DNA of 64,000 nt, taken from the NCBI RefSeq assembly GCF_024606225.1, contig NZ_JAGRPU010000020.1, positions 52,125 through 116,124 on the forward strand. Direction: 5' to 3'. This DNA comes from Endozoicomonas sp. ISHI1. Lineage in GTDB: Bacteria; Pseudomonadota; Gammaproteobacteria; Pseudomonadales; Endozoicomonadaceae. Numbering within the stretch: position 1 is the stretch's first letter; the number at the start of each line of letters is the position of its first letter. Positions 25,391 to 35,600 of the stretch are shown one piece after another. Position numbers and translations under genes: made by a program. A model generated the notes under the pieces. The model was not told where the DNA came from, did no database searches, and saw only the letters and a list, made by a program, of their open reading frames with translations.

Positions 25391-28300
25391 CTACTTGTCA
25401 GGATCTTTCCACGCTCCATGGTACAGCCCCTTTTCATCCTTAGACCCAGCTGTACTGCGATGTGCCTCCGGGTAATCATGATTCCACCAATAGACTGAAT
25501 CATGTTTCGCTTTTATTTCAGTTGGCATAGAACATATGAAACCCTTGATGTGCCACTTAAAATCAGTGAATACTTTTAACTGAATATCTTTATAGAGTTC
25601 ACCTGGGCATTTTGGCAGTACCAATGTGGTATCTTGTTTTGAATTTGAATTGCCCAGAATGGTATATCCTTCTTTGTCAAGACGATAAGGCCAAACATCG
25701 TACCAGCCCAGTTGGTCTGAAGTTATGTCCCAGACAGGAAGGAAATTGATAACCCGGTCTGGATTTTCAAGCTTGATATCTCTTCTTCCATTGACAACAA
25801 CATAATACTCATTCTCAAGTTGCTTCGAAAGCATTCTTTGAACTGCCTTACGACCACAGTCGTACTGCCATTTTATATCAGGCATCAAGCCACAATAATC
25901 AACGACACCAGTGATGGTTTCATTCAATGAAAGTTTATCGCCGACCGATTTCTTGCCAGCTCTGATGCCACCGACAACCTGCAACAGTTGCTTTTTTGTC
26001 ATTTGACTTAGCTGATAGTGTCTGGCATGTGCTAATAAGAACTTGCTTCCCTTCTTTATTTTTTGTGCCCATTGGTTCTCGAAAAAAGTCTCTTTATTCA
26101 TAAAATTAAGAGCTAATTTTTTACGAATGAACGAGTAAATCTGATAATCAACAACTCTATAACTTTTATCAAAACCGCACATTGTCTTCAGTATATCCCT
26201 ATTTAGTCCTGTGTAATCATCTAAATCAAGGCAAAGACTCCCTATGCCATCACTAGCGGATTCCTGCATAGGAATACCTCGTAGGTTATAGCCTATATAA
26301 GTTGCAATGCCTACTACAAAACCTCTGTAAAATAACCTTCCAGTCGCTTCATTCACATACCCTCCTGAGCCTTTTAATTTAGCTTTACGCTTGGTTTTTT
26401 TCCCGGTTAACTGATCATTTTCATCTAATCGGTGGCTAAAAGCCTCAATCGACTTTTTTAAATTTTTCGAGGCTTCATTATAGTCTCCAAGGAGTTTTTT
26501 ATGCCGTTTTTTATATTCTGAAACTTCATTTTGAAGCCATTCATTATCTGCCTGCAAATCGGTATACTTGGTATTTGATACTTCCAATTTTCGTTTAATA
26601 TCGAGTACTTCAAGATCAAGCTGACTAATTTTCTCTTTATACCCATCAATTTCCTCACTCTTATCTTGGGCTTGATCTTGCTTTATTTTTTTTAGTTGTT
26701 GCTCCAGACTTTTTAGTTCCTTATCAAGACTTACATTTTTTTCCTCATAGCTTTTAGCCAGCTTATTTAATGACGCAATTTTTTCACCCATTCTCTTATT
26801 AGCAGACCGCCTGTCAGCTATCTCTTTATCTTTCCTCGACAGCTTTTTCTCAAATTCATGAAAAAATTGGTTTCGTTGCTCTTCCTTTTTGGCAAGGCTG
26901 ATTTCATTAGCTTTTAAAGCATCCAAAACTTTTTGTTTCGAAAGCATTAACTCTTGTTCCTTATTATTTAATTCACGGGTCAGTTCATCAATGCGCTCCT
27001 TCATCACTTCAATCCTGGCTGACTTGAAATGAGTACTTCTGTGATTTGGCTGTAATGGTAATTCACCTGACCGCCGATCTATGTCGTCTAAAAGCATGCT
27101 GAAGAAATAATTCTTTGAGAAAACCGTTTTCAAATAGAGGGCACGATGCCAATGTTTGCCCTGCTTCCGAATAGAGGTATCGCGCTTAGCCGCATCACCG
27201 TTTAGCCCCCTGACGATGCTCTCATAAATAACCAGTTCCTCGGACTGGAAAGTGGCCTGTGACCCGGTAAGCGCCATAGCGACATCCAGGCTTGGGAGGT
27301 AGGCGTTTATTGACCCGCCTTCAACCGTAAAATCAAACACAAACAGGTTATAGGCTTCAGGATCAGGCCCCTGCCCGGGGAAAGAAAACAACATTTTTTG
27401 GCGGGGTTCTGATACTTTAAAACCATCCAGTTTTGTATCCAGCCACTGTTTTAAATCATCTACTTTGTCGTACGCCATCAGAACATCAATATCATTCGTC
27501 ACAGGCTCGTTATCCTTGAATTTAAGCTGATGTCCAAACCCGTGTTTGGTTATGTACGCTCTTACAGACTCTCCTCCATACAGGCAGCTACCCGTTTTTT
27601 TCTCTACACAAAAGGCTTCGATAATATCCTTGAGGCCATCGCGCAAATTAATAATAGTCTGAGCAAACTGACCATATTTATCAGAGCTATCAACGACACG
27701 ATTAAACATAACTTGCGTCATGGGCACAATGTACTCATCATCACTGCTGCGACAGTGATCAGAAAAAGCAGGTGGATCTGTATCACCTGCAGGGCTCATG
27801 GAGTGATTGATATAACGAGCAAGACGGTTACTCACAACCATTGCCCAGTCTTCCGTCGGCTGACGATCTTCAACAGGCAAAACCTGCAGCATGCCTGCAT
27901 GGCTTAGCTTGCGCATTAAGTCGTAGGCATCCTGAAGAGCGGCTTCGGGTGACTGCCCCACACTCAATCCACTGTTTAAAAAAAACTGCTTTGTTGCCTG
28001 CCACAGTAGACTCTCTGCTGATGCGACAGGGGACAAACCGGACTTTTCAGAAAATGGGGAGCCTGCACCTTTGTCCTTATCTTTTTCACCTTCTGCCCCC
28101 TCGCCCTCATCCTCCCCGGAACCCTCTGGCTCCCTTTCGTCACTTTTGTTGAGAGTGAAGCTTTCTCCGCTGCTGGAAAACCTGTTTTCCTCCGCAGCTG
28201 GACCCAATATATACGACTGTGGAACAGGACCAGCAGAGAAAGCTTGCATGGTCATCCAACCAAAACAATGCTGATTGTCAGAGTAGCAGGCAGGAACCAC

Positions 28301-29338
28301 AGGAGTCAGTCCTTGCAAGCCCAATTCTTGATATGGCCGGAGCATCAAAGCCTTCATCGGTTCAGACATGATATAAGCAGACCAATACCAATTCAGAAAC
28401 AACCGGCTGAACCCGGCTGTGGTCTTTGCAGAGCTGGCTGCCAGAAGCCGATGAGTCAGCCAGGATGGCACCGTCAATGCAATTTGCAACCCAGACTCAT
28501 TTGCTTTCTCTGGAGCAATAAGCTGGACAGTTAAACAAGTAGTGGTACTGCCTTCTTTCGGTTCGCTCCAGACAACCTGTTGATAACGCTCAACGTTAAT
28601 GTCATTGATTTTTTTTATCCAGAAAATGCCTCGATTACTCCCCACCTGGTAAGTGCTGGTTGTGTTGTCACTGTTTGGCAGAATGACCGAGAATACAGTT
28701 GTAGTTGAATCTTGTTGCACAACCTGCAGTTCCGCTTTTCCATCACGACTTTTCACGACCGACTGACCGGGTGCAAGCTGCTTATTAAGCTCAGTAACAT
28801 AGGCCACAAGACTGTGCAGGCTGGCAAAATTATCGTGCTGTATCCGATAGTTTGGATCAGCTTCTGCCAGAGTCAGGTAGCCAAGCACCGGATTGAAGGT
28901 TCCAGCCTCAGCAGTGGCAGAATCGGGTATTCTCACGGGGTTCCACTGCGAACCGGAAAATACAAGCCACGAAGCCCATTGCCGTAAGGCATCAATCAAG
29001 AGAAAACGGTTCAGCAGACCAGCCGAAATACCGTAAACCCGCATAACAGGGTAGATAACCGGACTACACGACGCGGCAGAACCCTGACAAACTAACGCTG
29101 ATATCACGATTGCAGACGATACCGCCAGCTGCACAACTGCCGCTGCCCCCACATCTTCAAGGTTTAACGGAAAACTGACAGAGACACCGGGAACAGACAA
29201 TTGTGGACAATAAGATGAGCTATCTGGAATGGTATCGCCGGACAAATCAGTAGAGCACGCACAGAATACGGCCAGAAATAGCCAGGCCAACCATAAGAAA
29301 GGTATACCCGTTTTTATACTCAACAACTTCCACCCCAT
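25391..29338 (-). CDS. Large exported protein with NTase-like motif and coiled coil
   Basis: About 1315 residues from the ATG at 29338, which opens a signal or lipoprotein-like leader (hydrophobic FLWLAWLFLAVFCAC). The frame is open to 29749, but that extension is antisense to a regulator remnant and is rejected; ATG 29464 is a second alternative. A further hydrophobic segment is at about 63-84, and an acidic Glu/Gly/Lys-rich low-complexity linker at about 395-420. Near residue 585 GGESVRAY, followed about 30 residues later by NDIDVLM, gives the GG...DxD pattern of nucleotidyltransferase-fold enzymes. Residues about 776-973 are a long Lys/Glu-rich coiled coil. The last 340 residues, ending in Trp/His/Tyr-rich sequence, are unrecognised. 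Function unknown; it is cotranscribed with the gene at 29812. Confidence 0.7.
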   Translation of the reverse strand: MGWKLLSIKTGIPFLWLAWLFLAVFCACSTDLSGDTIPDSSSYCPQLSVPGVSVSFPLNLEDVGAAAVVQLAVSSAIVISALVCQGSAASCSPVIYPVMRVYGISAGLLNRFLLIDALRQWASWLVFSGSQWNPVRIPDSATAEAGTFNPVLGYLTLAEADPNYRIQHDNFASLHSLVAYVTELNKQLAPGQSVVKSRDGKAELQVVQQDSTTTVFSVILPNSDNTTSTYQVGSNRGIFWIKKINDINVERYQQVVWSEPKEGSTTTCLTVQLIAPEKANESGLQIALTVPSWLTHRLLAASSAKTTAGFSRLFLNWYWSAYIMSEPMKALMLRPYQELGLQGLTPVVPACYSDNQHCFGWMTMQAFSAGPVPQSYILGPAAEENRFSSSGESFTLNKSDEREPEGSGEDEGEGAEGEKDKDKGAGSPFSEKSGLSPVASAESLLWQATKQFFLNSGLSVGQSPEAALQDAYDLMRKLSHAGMLQVLPVEDRQPTEDWAMVVSNRLARYINHSMSPAGDTDPPAFSDHCRSSDDEYIVPMTQVMFNRVVDSSDKYGQFAQTIINLRDGLKDIIEAFCVEKKTGSCLYGGESVRAYITKHGFGHQLKFKDNEPVTNDIDVLMAYDKVDDLKQWLDTKLDGFKVSEPRQKMLFSFPGQGPDPEAYNLFVFDFTVEGGSINAYLPSLDVAMALTGSQATFQSEELVIYESIVRGLNGDAAKRDTSIRKQGKHWHRALYLKTVFSKNYFFSMLLDDIDRRSGELPLQPNHRSTHFKSARIEVMKERIDELTRELNNKEQELMLSKQKVLDALKANEISLAKKEEQRNQFFHEFEKKLSRKDKEIADRRSANKRMGEKIASLNKLAKSYEEKNVSLDKELKSLEQQLKKIKQDQAQDKSEEIDGYKEKISQLDLEVLDIKRKLEVSNTKYTDLQADNEWLQNEVSEYKKRHKKLLGDYNEASKNLKKSIEAFSHRLDENDQLTGKKTKRKAKLKGSGGYVNEATGRLFYRGFVVGIATYIGYNLRGIPMQESASDGIGSLCLDLDDYTGLNRDILKTMCGFDKSYRVVDYQIYSFIRKKLALNFMNKETFFENQWAQKIKKGSKFLLAHARHYQLSQMTKKQLLQVVGGIRAGKKSVGDKLSLNETITGVVDYCGLMPDIKWQYDCGRKAVQRMLSKQLENEYYVVVNGRRDIKLENPDRVINFLPVWDITSDQLGWYDVWPYRLDKEGYTILGNSNSKQDTTLVLPKCPGELYKDIQLKVFTDFKWHIKGFICSMPTEIKAKHDSVYWWNHDYPEAHRSTAGSKDEKGLYHGAWKDPDK

Positions 29339-29462
29339 GACCCATTCAAAGATACCTAATATAGATACTGGGAGGCTGTAGTACTTAAGATGGCTCTGGT
29401 GCGGTTCCGATAATGACACCATTCCAAACATTACACGATAGACGCCAATAATGAACGAAGCC

Positions 29463-29758
29463 ATGATCAATCCGGAGATTGTCCACTGGGCGCGAGAACC
29501 TAGCGGGATGGCTCCTGCTGATCTGGCAGGAAAGCTAAAACAGAAGCCCGAATAGCTGCTGAGTGGGAGCAGGGCAAAAGTCGGTCCATTTATGCCCTGG
29601 CTCAGAAGCTGGCGAGCAAGCTTCGGGTTCCTTTTGGTTACCTTTTTCTTAGAGAGCCTCCTGAAGTGCCTTTGCCCATCCGTGATCTGCGTAAAAGGAG
29701 CTTTGTGCTCCCTGCACGAAATAAACAACGGGGTAAGGGGAAGCTGCATCTGACATAA
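29463..29758 (+). pseudogene. XRE/ImmA-IrrE-type regulator remnant, frameshifted
   Basis: From ATG 29463 the plus strand reads MINPEIVHWARE then MAPADLAGKLKQKPE, then stops. Shifting frame by one near 29552 restores ARIAAEWEQGKS, ALAQKLASKLRVPFGYLFL and EPPEVPLPIRDLR, ending at TAA 29756-29758. This is the N-terminal part of the helix-turn-helix plus ImmA/IrrE metallopeptidase family; everything after the PIRDLR segment, including the HExxH domain, is gone. It lies antisense to the 5' region of the 1315-residue protein gene and shows that the upstream extension of that frame is accidental. Confidence 0.7.
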
Positions 29759-29811
29759 GAAAAAATGATCCTGACTCTACAACACAGGTGAAGCAGCAGC
29801 CCCTGCTGTGT

Positions 29812-32214
29812 TCAAAGTTTGCTAAATCCTTTTGATACTTTATTCAGGAAGCTCTGATAGTCATCGGGGTTCAGCCCCAGTTTCTGCAAGTATTGAATAG
29901 TATTATGAACAACTTCTTCAGCAGTATAATCTTCACTGGCTTTGACGTCATGAGGTACAACCTCAATCGGCTCATTTCGCATTCGACGGTCATGGATATA
30001 TTCGAACCAGGCTTTTAAAAACTGATTAATCAGTTTCAATTCCTGCATATTTTCAGGACAACGGAAAAAGCGAAACTCTATTGTTGCATAAGGATCAATC
30101 ACCTCGGTTCCCGGAATATGCATCAAAGATATAGCCATATATTTTTCTAACATCATATTACCCGCTTCACCGAACATCTGTTGCAAAGGGGCCATTTGCA
30201 CAAAATGACTATATATTTTTGCAAACTGTTTAAGCTTATCCAATTTTTCTGAGTCCGTTAGCCAATCGCCATTCACGACTTCATAATTGAAAGCAGCCAA
30301 TTTTTCATTATACGTGGCAATCATCCAATTTATCCGTTCAATGGCTAACTCTCTCATATCAGAATAATCAGAAAACAATTTATACCATTGACTTTCATTA
30401 TTCTTAACAATTCGATCATTATTACCGAACGCCCTGAGTAGATAAGAATTGCTCTCAATCTCCCTCTGTAATTCCAGTAGAACAGCGGGGTTACCGTGCG
30501 TAGCAGAGAGCGCATCAACATGTTTGTGGCCAGAAGCATGATCTATGAGTTCATCTTTAATCATTGAGTCAACCAATTCAAAAACTTTTTCTAAAGCATT
30601 GTTCGCATCGGCGTCACCATCATGGTAAGGCGTACAATTAAACTCAAGCCATTTCCTATAATCTAAAAAAGGAGTCACATAGAAGTGTCCATCAAAAGTA
30701 AAGCTTCCAGAATCACAGCTTGCCTCATTTGCTCCTAATCTTTCCATATGAGCTCTTACTATCTCAAGATAATAGTAACTTGGCCCACCCCATTGTTCAG
30801 CTTTAGAAATCAAATCATATTCCAACTCTTCACCAAATTTGAGATCAATAGAGTTGTTAAGTGGAATACTCTGTCCAGCTGCATCTGGCTTTTCTTCAAA
30901 CATATCATGAAGAGCATCTAACCAGCGTCTTTCAAATTTCGATGCCATGACTTCTTTATTAAAAGTCATTCTAAGTTCATCATTAATTCTCAGGGCAGCA
31001 ATAATGGCATTCTTGCACTCATTACATTCAACAGTATTCTTTCTTATCTCATCAAACAGTTCTTTCTTGTAGCGATCGATAAATCTCATAAACTGATCAT
31101 ATTCTGAAAAATAGCCATCTCCAAAAAGAATCCTTTCAAAGAATTGAAATGTCTTATGCCCAACTAATCGATAGTCCCTGCTATCGTCATAGCCCTTGAA
31201 GTTCTCATAAAGGTAATCGGACAATAACTCTCCAAGATAATAATTTTTATCATATCTATTTGACACCTCAATTTGTCGATGAGCAAATATCTCTGACAAT
31301 ACTGAATCTATTATTTCGACTCGTTCTTTACTAATTGTTTGGCCAGAACGATACTTATCTGCCTCGTCACTATAAATAAATTTCTGATCTCTTAACAATC
31401 CTTCCGTGAATAATATAAAATCTACAAATATTTGTTTAACATTATTTTTGGTAGTGGCGTAATCAGTATAAATACGCAAAAAACCTTTTTTCTTCCACTT
31501 CTTATGTCCGATGACTCTTTCGATGGATAAATCATGCTCCCTGGCCAGTGTATTAACAGTATCTAAAAAATGCCCGGCTGCCTCCTGAGGTGACAAGTCC
31601 GATACATCAAAGTTAAGCTCTGCATCCTTATCTCTCTTGCGCTTTCCAGATTTCACCCGCGATGATGCCTGTTGGTTTTGCCCCCTGGCCTGTTCACTAT
31701 TTTGTTCAGGTACCCTATCACCTCTTTCACTCGCTGCTCCCTCTTTTTTTGAATTACCGAGGCTGATAATTCCGTGTATGTCACTTGTATCAACTTTCAA
31801 AAAAACATTGTTAGCAGTACCGAGTAATAAAGGTAAAAAAACATTCAAGACAGATGCGCTATTGTCATCCTCATTTTTTTCATGGCCTGGCTGGTAGAAA
31901 TTATCCTTTTCTTTTTTAGACACACCTGTATTCTTTTTGTAATCGAGTTCCTGGAACTCTTTTGTCACTTTGTTTGTTCTACTTTCAAGAAAGGGGTCTT
32001 TCCAGCCTTTAAAAATCGCTATTTCTTTTTCCTTAAAAGCATCAACTAACATTTTATCAGCACTATTTTTTTCAATAGGAACCATTTGAGAAAAAGACTT
32101 CCCATTAAGCGCCGGAGTTAAGACTTTATGATGATTATCATGAGAAAGTGAGCCAAAAGCTAGCACGTGCGAAGCATTCAGAAACAGGCAGCAAAAAAAC
32201 ATCAATAATTTCAT
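29812..32214 (-). CDS. Exported protein with amidoligase-like motifs
   Basis: 800 residues. A signal peptide of about 19 residues (LLMFFCCLFLNASHVLA) predicts export. Residues up to about 200 are polar, with a basic stretch (KSGKRKRDKD) near 190. The part from about 455 to 750 shows spaced motifs like those of the amidoligase/COOH-NH2 ligase superfamily: FGEELEYD (about 458), LEFNCTP (about 526), GHKHVDA (about 566) and TIEFRFF (about 711). Members join amino and carboxyl groups using ATP, for example in peptide tagging. A signal peptide on such an ATP-using enzyme is odd and suggests delivery to another cell. The gene is AT-rich compared with its neighbours. It is divergent from the giant-gene array. 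The assignment is from motifs by eye only. Confidence 0.6.
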   Translation of the reverse strand: MKLLMFFCCLFLNASHVLAFGSLSHDNHHKVLTPALNGKSFSQMVPIEKNSADKMLVDAFKEKEIAIFKGWKDPFLESRTNKVTKEFQELDYKKNTGVSKKEKDNFYQPGHEKNEDDNSASVLNVFLPLLLGTANNVFLKVDTSDIHGIISLGNSKKEGAASERGDRVPEQNSEQARGQNQQASSRVKSGKRKRDKDAELNFDVSDLSPQEAAGHFLDTVNTLAREHDLSIERVIGHKKWKKKGFLRIYTDYATTKNNVKQIFVDFILFTEGLLRDQKFIYSDEADKYRSGQTISKERVEIIDSVLSEIFAHRQIEVSNRYDKNYYLGELLSDYLYENFKGYDDSRDYRLVGHKTFQFFERILFGDGYFSEYDQFMRFIDRYKKELFDEIRKNTVECNECKNAIIAALRINDELRMTFNKEVMASKFERRWLDALHDMFEEKPDAAGQSIPLNNSIDLKFGEELEYDLISKAEQWGGPSYYYLEIVRAHMERLGANEASCDSGSFTFDGHFYVTPFLDYRKWLEFNCTPYHDGDADANNALEKVFELVDSMIKDELIDHASGHKHVDALSATHGNPAVLLELQREIESNSYLLRAFGNNDRIVKNNESQWYKLFSDYSDMRELAIERINWMIATYNEKLAAFNYEVVNGDWLTDSEKLDKLKQFAKIYSHFVQMAPLQQMFGEAGNMMLEKYMAISLMHIPGTEVIDPYATIEFRFFRCPENMQELKLINQFLKAWFEYIHDRRMRNEPIEVVPHDVKASEDYTAEEVVHNTIQYLQKLGLNPDDYQSFLNKVSKGFSKL

Positions 32215-32515
32215 AGTAAGAAAATTCCATTTTTAGTCATTTTTTAAAATTTAATAATTCGTATAATGCCTCTTCAGTAATCCCTGTCGCTATGTCTGTT
32301 AAAGAGCATGCTCAAGACCTACAATTGAACACTCCAATTATTAATAAGTGGTACTTTTGTACACATTACAGTACTAAAAGTTATTCACAGCATTCTTTAG
32401 TTATTCAATTAACTGCATCCAAAAGTAGTAATGGATTAGCTATTAATCAAGCGTACTGAGAAATACTCTTTCGGCAATAAGTATCTAACTAACCAACTAG
32501 CCAGCTAGCAACCTA
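32215..32515. other. AT-rich divergent intergenic region
   Basis: About 300 bases between the start of the exported amidoligase-like gene and the leader of the first giant gene. Very AT-rich with no gene. It should contain the promoter of the minus-strand operon and possibly that of the array. No clear -35/-10 pair or operator was identified. Confidence 0.4.
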
Positions 32516-32603
32516 TGTCTAAAAGGAACTTCAACCTGATTTTAAGGTCAAACGATCAAGCAGTTTCAATGCAGTTCTTCGAATGACAGGAGAGAGATTG
32601 ACT
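32516..32603 (+). promoter_or_regulatory. Array leader 1
   Basis: Divergent version of the 88-base leader that precedes every array gene: GGAAC, then TTTTAAGGTCA, CAGTTTCAATGCAGT and GAGAGATTGACT before ATG. It is the least conserved copy, as expected for the outermost or oldest unit. Confidence 0.7.
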
Positions 32604-35600
32604 ATGGATGGTCATATTGGTGTGGAAAAAAGCAAACGCATTCTTGCTAGTGAACAGCTTAATAATAACGTGCCAGCGAGGAAGAGAGCAAAGCTGGATT
32701 CATTGTCAAAGGTAGACATCTGCTCTGATGTCACTACCGAATTCAATAGATCGTTTCCTCAGATTACCTTTCCTGACAAAGCGAGAACCGTATCCCCAAC
32801 AGATACCTCGTTCCGTAAGACCTCTAATTCCTTCGATTTTCGTTTTGTCGCCAGCGATGATGAGGTTCGACAGCTGCTAGTGACCCAGACCATCGACGAA
32901 AATCGCGATGTCACACTTATCTCCCACCCCGATGACCTCTCACAGGCTAATCTGGTGAGCCGGTTGAACATTGCTGACGATGGTCGCCACACTCTGCTAG
33001 CGGGCAAGCTGTTTGAAAGTCCACAGCCATTAACCCTGGTGATCGATATCCGCAAGCTCACCAGCGAGGATCTGCCCAAATTTAACGATCTGCTGGACCC
33101 GGCTACCCCCTGTCTGTACGACAAAGTCAGCCAGAAGAAACGCCCCCTGGCCGAGCATGTTTCTCTGCTGGTCGTGGCAGACCCTGCACAATTGGCATCG
33201 GTTGGCCAAACTGAAGACTCCCCGGGAGCCGTCACTTCGGGAGCCGTCGCTTCGGGAGCCGTTGCTTCGGGAGCCGTTGCTCCGGGTGCTGATTTCTGGC
33301 GGAGAATTAATCGGCCGGGAAATACCTGGCAGTTCGACCCACAGACTGGCAATGACCAAGCGATGGACTTCAACAAAGTCCATCCTGTATTGGCTGAATT
33401 CCCCAGCACCGAAAGTGCTACGGAAAGTGCTATGGATGAAAGTGATACTGTTCTTATTGATTGTCACTGGCATAGTCATTGGCGACAGTTGCTGCTGGGT
33501 GGCCCCGGAGTGGATAAACAAGGGCGAATCCGGCATATTCCCGGCAGGCTTGAGTCGTTGAGTGCCGGTCAGAGGGTGATTCTGAAAGGGGCTAACTGGC
33601 AGGATCTGGCCTTTGAACAGACGATTCGGCAGATTCTGGTTCAAAAGTGTTTTGAGAGTAATGGCAAGATCTGTCAGTTACCCGAGGATGTTCAGTTTTA
33701 TCAAATGCCGGTAGGGAAGAACGAGCTTCATTCACTGTTCAGGAGCATTTCTCACTCTGGTAACGCACCACGAAACCCGATCATCATCAACCAGAGTAAT
33801 ATTGCCGAATGGCTGAACCCGATTGCCATTGCCCCAGAGGGCTATGCAGTTCCCAACAACTCTCTGTTGGAACAGGTTCGGGCAGGTGGTGTCGTCACCG
33901 TCACTTCTCCCCTTACAGAGGCACTCTGGTTTCGTTTGCTGGGTTCACTGCAGACGATACGCGAGACCACTGGCCTGGAGCCCCGACTTCAGATGGCTCA
34001 TTCAAAACGGCAGCCAAAAGCACTGGGATTGACAGAAAACGATGAGCACTCAATGAGCGATCAGGCCGCCTTTAAGACCATCACGTATCAGCAACAAGCC
34101 CAGGCCAGTCATTGGATCAATGATCTCGAAGCACCTTTGGTGATTCAGGTCAATGAACAGACCAGCCTCAGTCAGCTATTTGATAATATCCATGTCACCT
34201 CGGAACAAAAGGCGCATTTTGGTCGGCGTCAGAGTGAGTTGCAGGAGGCATTAGCCGCTGGCAAGCCAGTAGTATTGCGGGGTCTCGAAAGTAATCCAAC
34301 ACTCCAACAACTTCTGGAACCCCTGGCTGTCGGGCAACCTCTGTTGGTTAATGGCCAATTACAAGCCTACCCACAAGCTCATGTCACCCTACTCTGGCCT
34401 GAGTCTGCGAAAAGCACATCTTCAGTATTCAGTTCGATGATCGCCGCAGGGAAACCGTGTCCTGAGGTCGATATCTGGGATATCAATGGGGGCAGGCATG
34501 ATATCTCCCGGGCTGAGCTACCTGAACAAGCACTTCACCAACTTTACGAAGCGTTTAAAACCGTGCCTCCCCACCTTTGTAACCCTCTGCCTGAACTGAC
34601 CGAAGGGTTGTTGAATAACCTGATACTGGCTGCCCGGCGCGCGCAGCAGGTTGACCAGTCCCCACAGCTCCTGCCCCGCCATTGGCGCAAGGCCATCAAT
34701 AGCGTTGTCACCCATGGCACCCGCCAGAATCCGACAGTACATGACTTTATGAAAGTGGCCTGTTGGCAGTTACTGCCGGATGCTACTAATGAGCCGGATG
34801 AGGATCAAACCGCCTTGGTAGACACGGATCAGTTAACTGCCATCATCAACAGTGCCCCGAGGTTGGATAGAGCGTTTGTGGATAAGAACCTATGGCCACT
34901 GGCCAGAGCGTTTGACCCAACAGTACTTAAGGGCCGAAACTCTGAAGGATTACAACTGTTCTACGAACATCCATTCCCATGGCAGGGTGGAAAAGAAGTC
35001 ATGAACAGGCTCTGTGCCCTGATCGTGGCTCTTGTGCCTGAACAACATCGAGAGGCAATGGCGTACCAGTTGGCAGTTGATCCGTCGGAAACAGAGCTAT
35101 ATCAACGCTTTGGCATCAGGCCATCAAGACAGATTAAACGTTTGCAAGATGCGCTGGCTTCCGGCTGGCAGCTGGCTTTGCCACCAGGGCAGACCCGATA
35201 CGATGCTATTCACGCTCTGGCCACCGACTGTTTTCACATAGCCAGAACAGCAAATTCTGACACAGCAGCTATTGAACACATAGAAAAACGACTGTCTGAA
35301 TCACTGGAATGGCAGGGTTCTGCCGATCAACCCTTGTCAGCACTGGCTCACGATCTTTATCACGGCGAGATGAACCAAAAGGATCGTGAAAGCCGTCGAT
35401 TATCCCGACTCCATGACCGGTTGGCGGACTCTCCCGTTATATTCCTGCAGGGGGAAACCGGCACCGGGAAAAGTTACTTTTGTGCCAGAATGGCAAAGGC
35501 TTCGGGACAGGTTTCGGTGATGTCACTTGGACCTTCTGACAGTGAACAGACCCTGATGAAACGCTGGCAGTGGCAAGAGCACGCCGACGGTGACCGCTCT

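Noticed and set aside
29339..29749. N-terminal extension of the 1315-residue protein
   Set aside because: It lies antisense to the XRE/ImmA-IrrE remnant, has unlikely composition, and a signal peptide starts at the internal ATG 29338.
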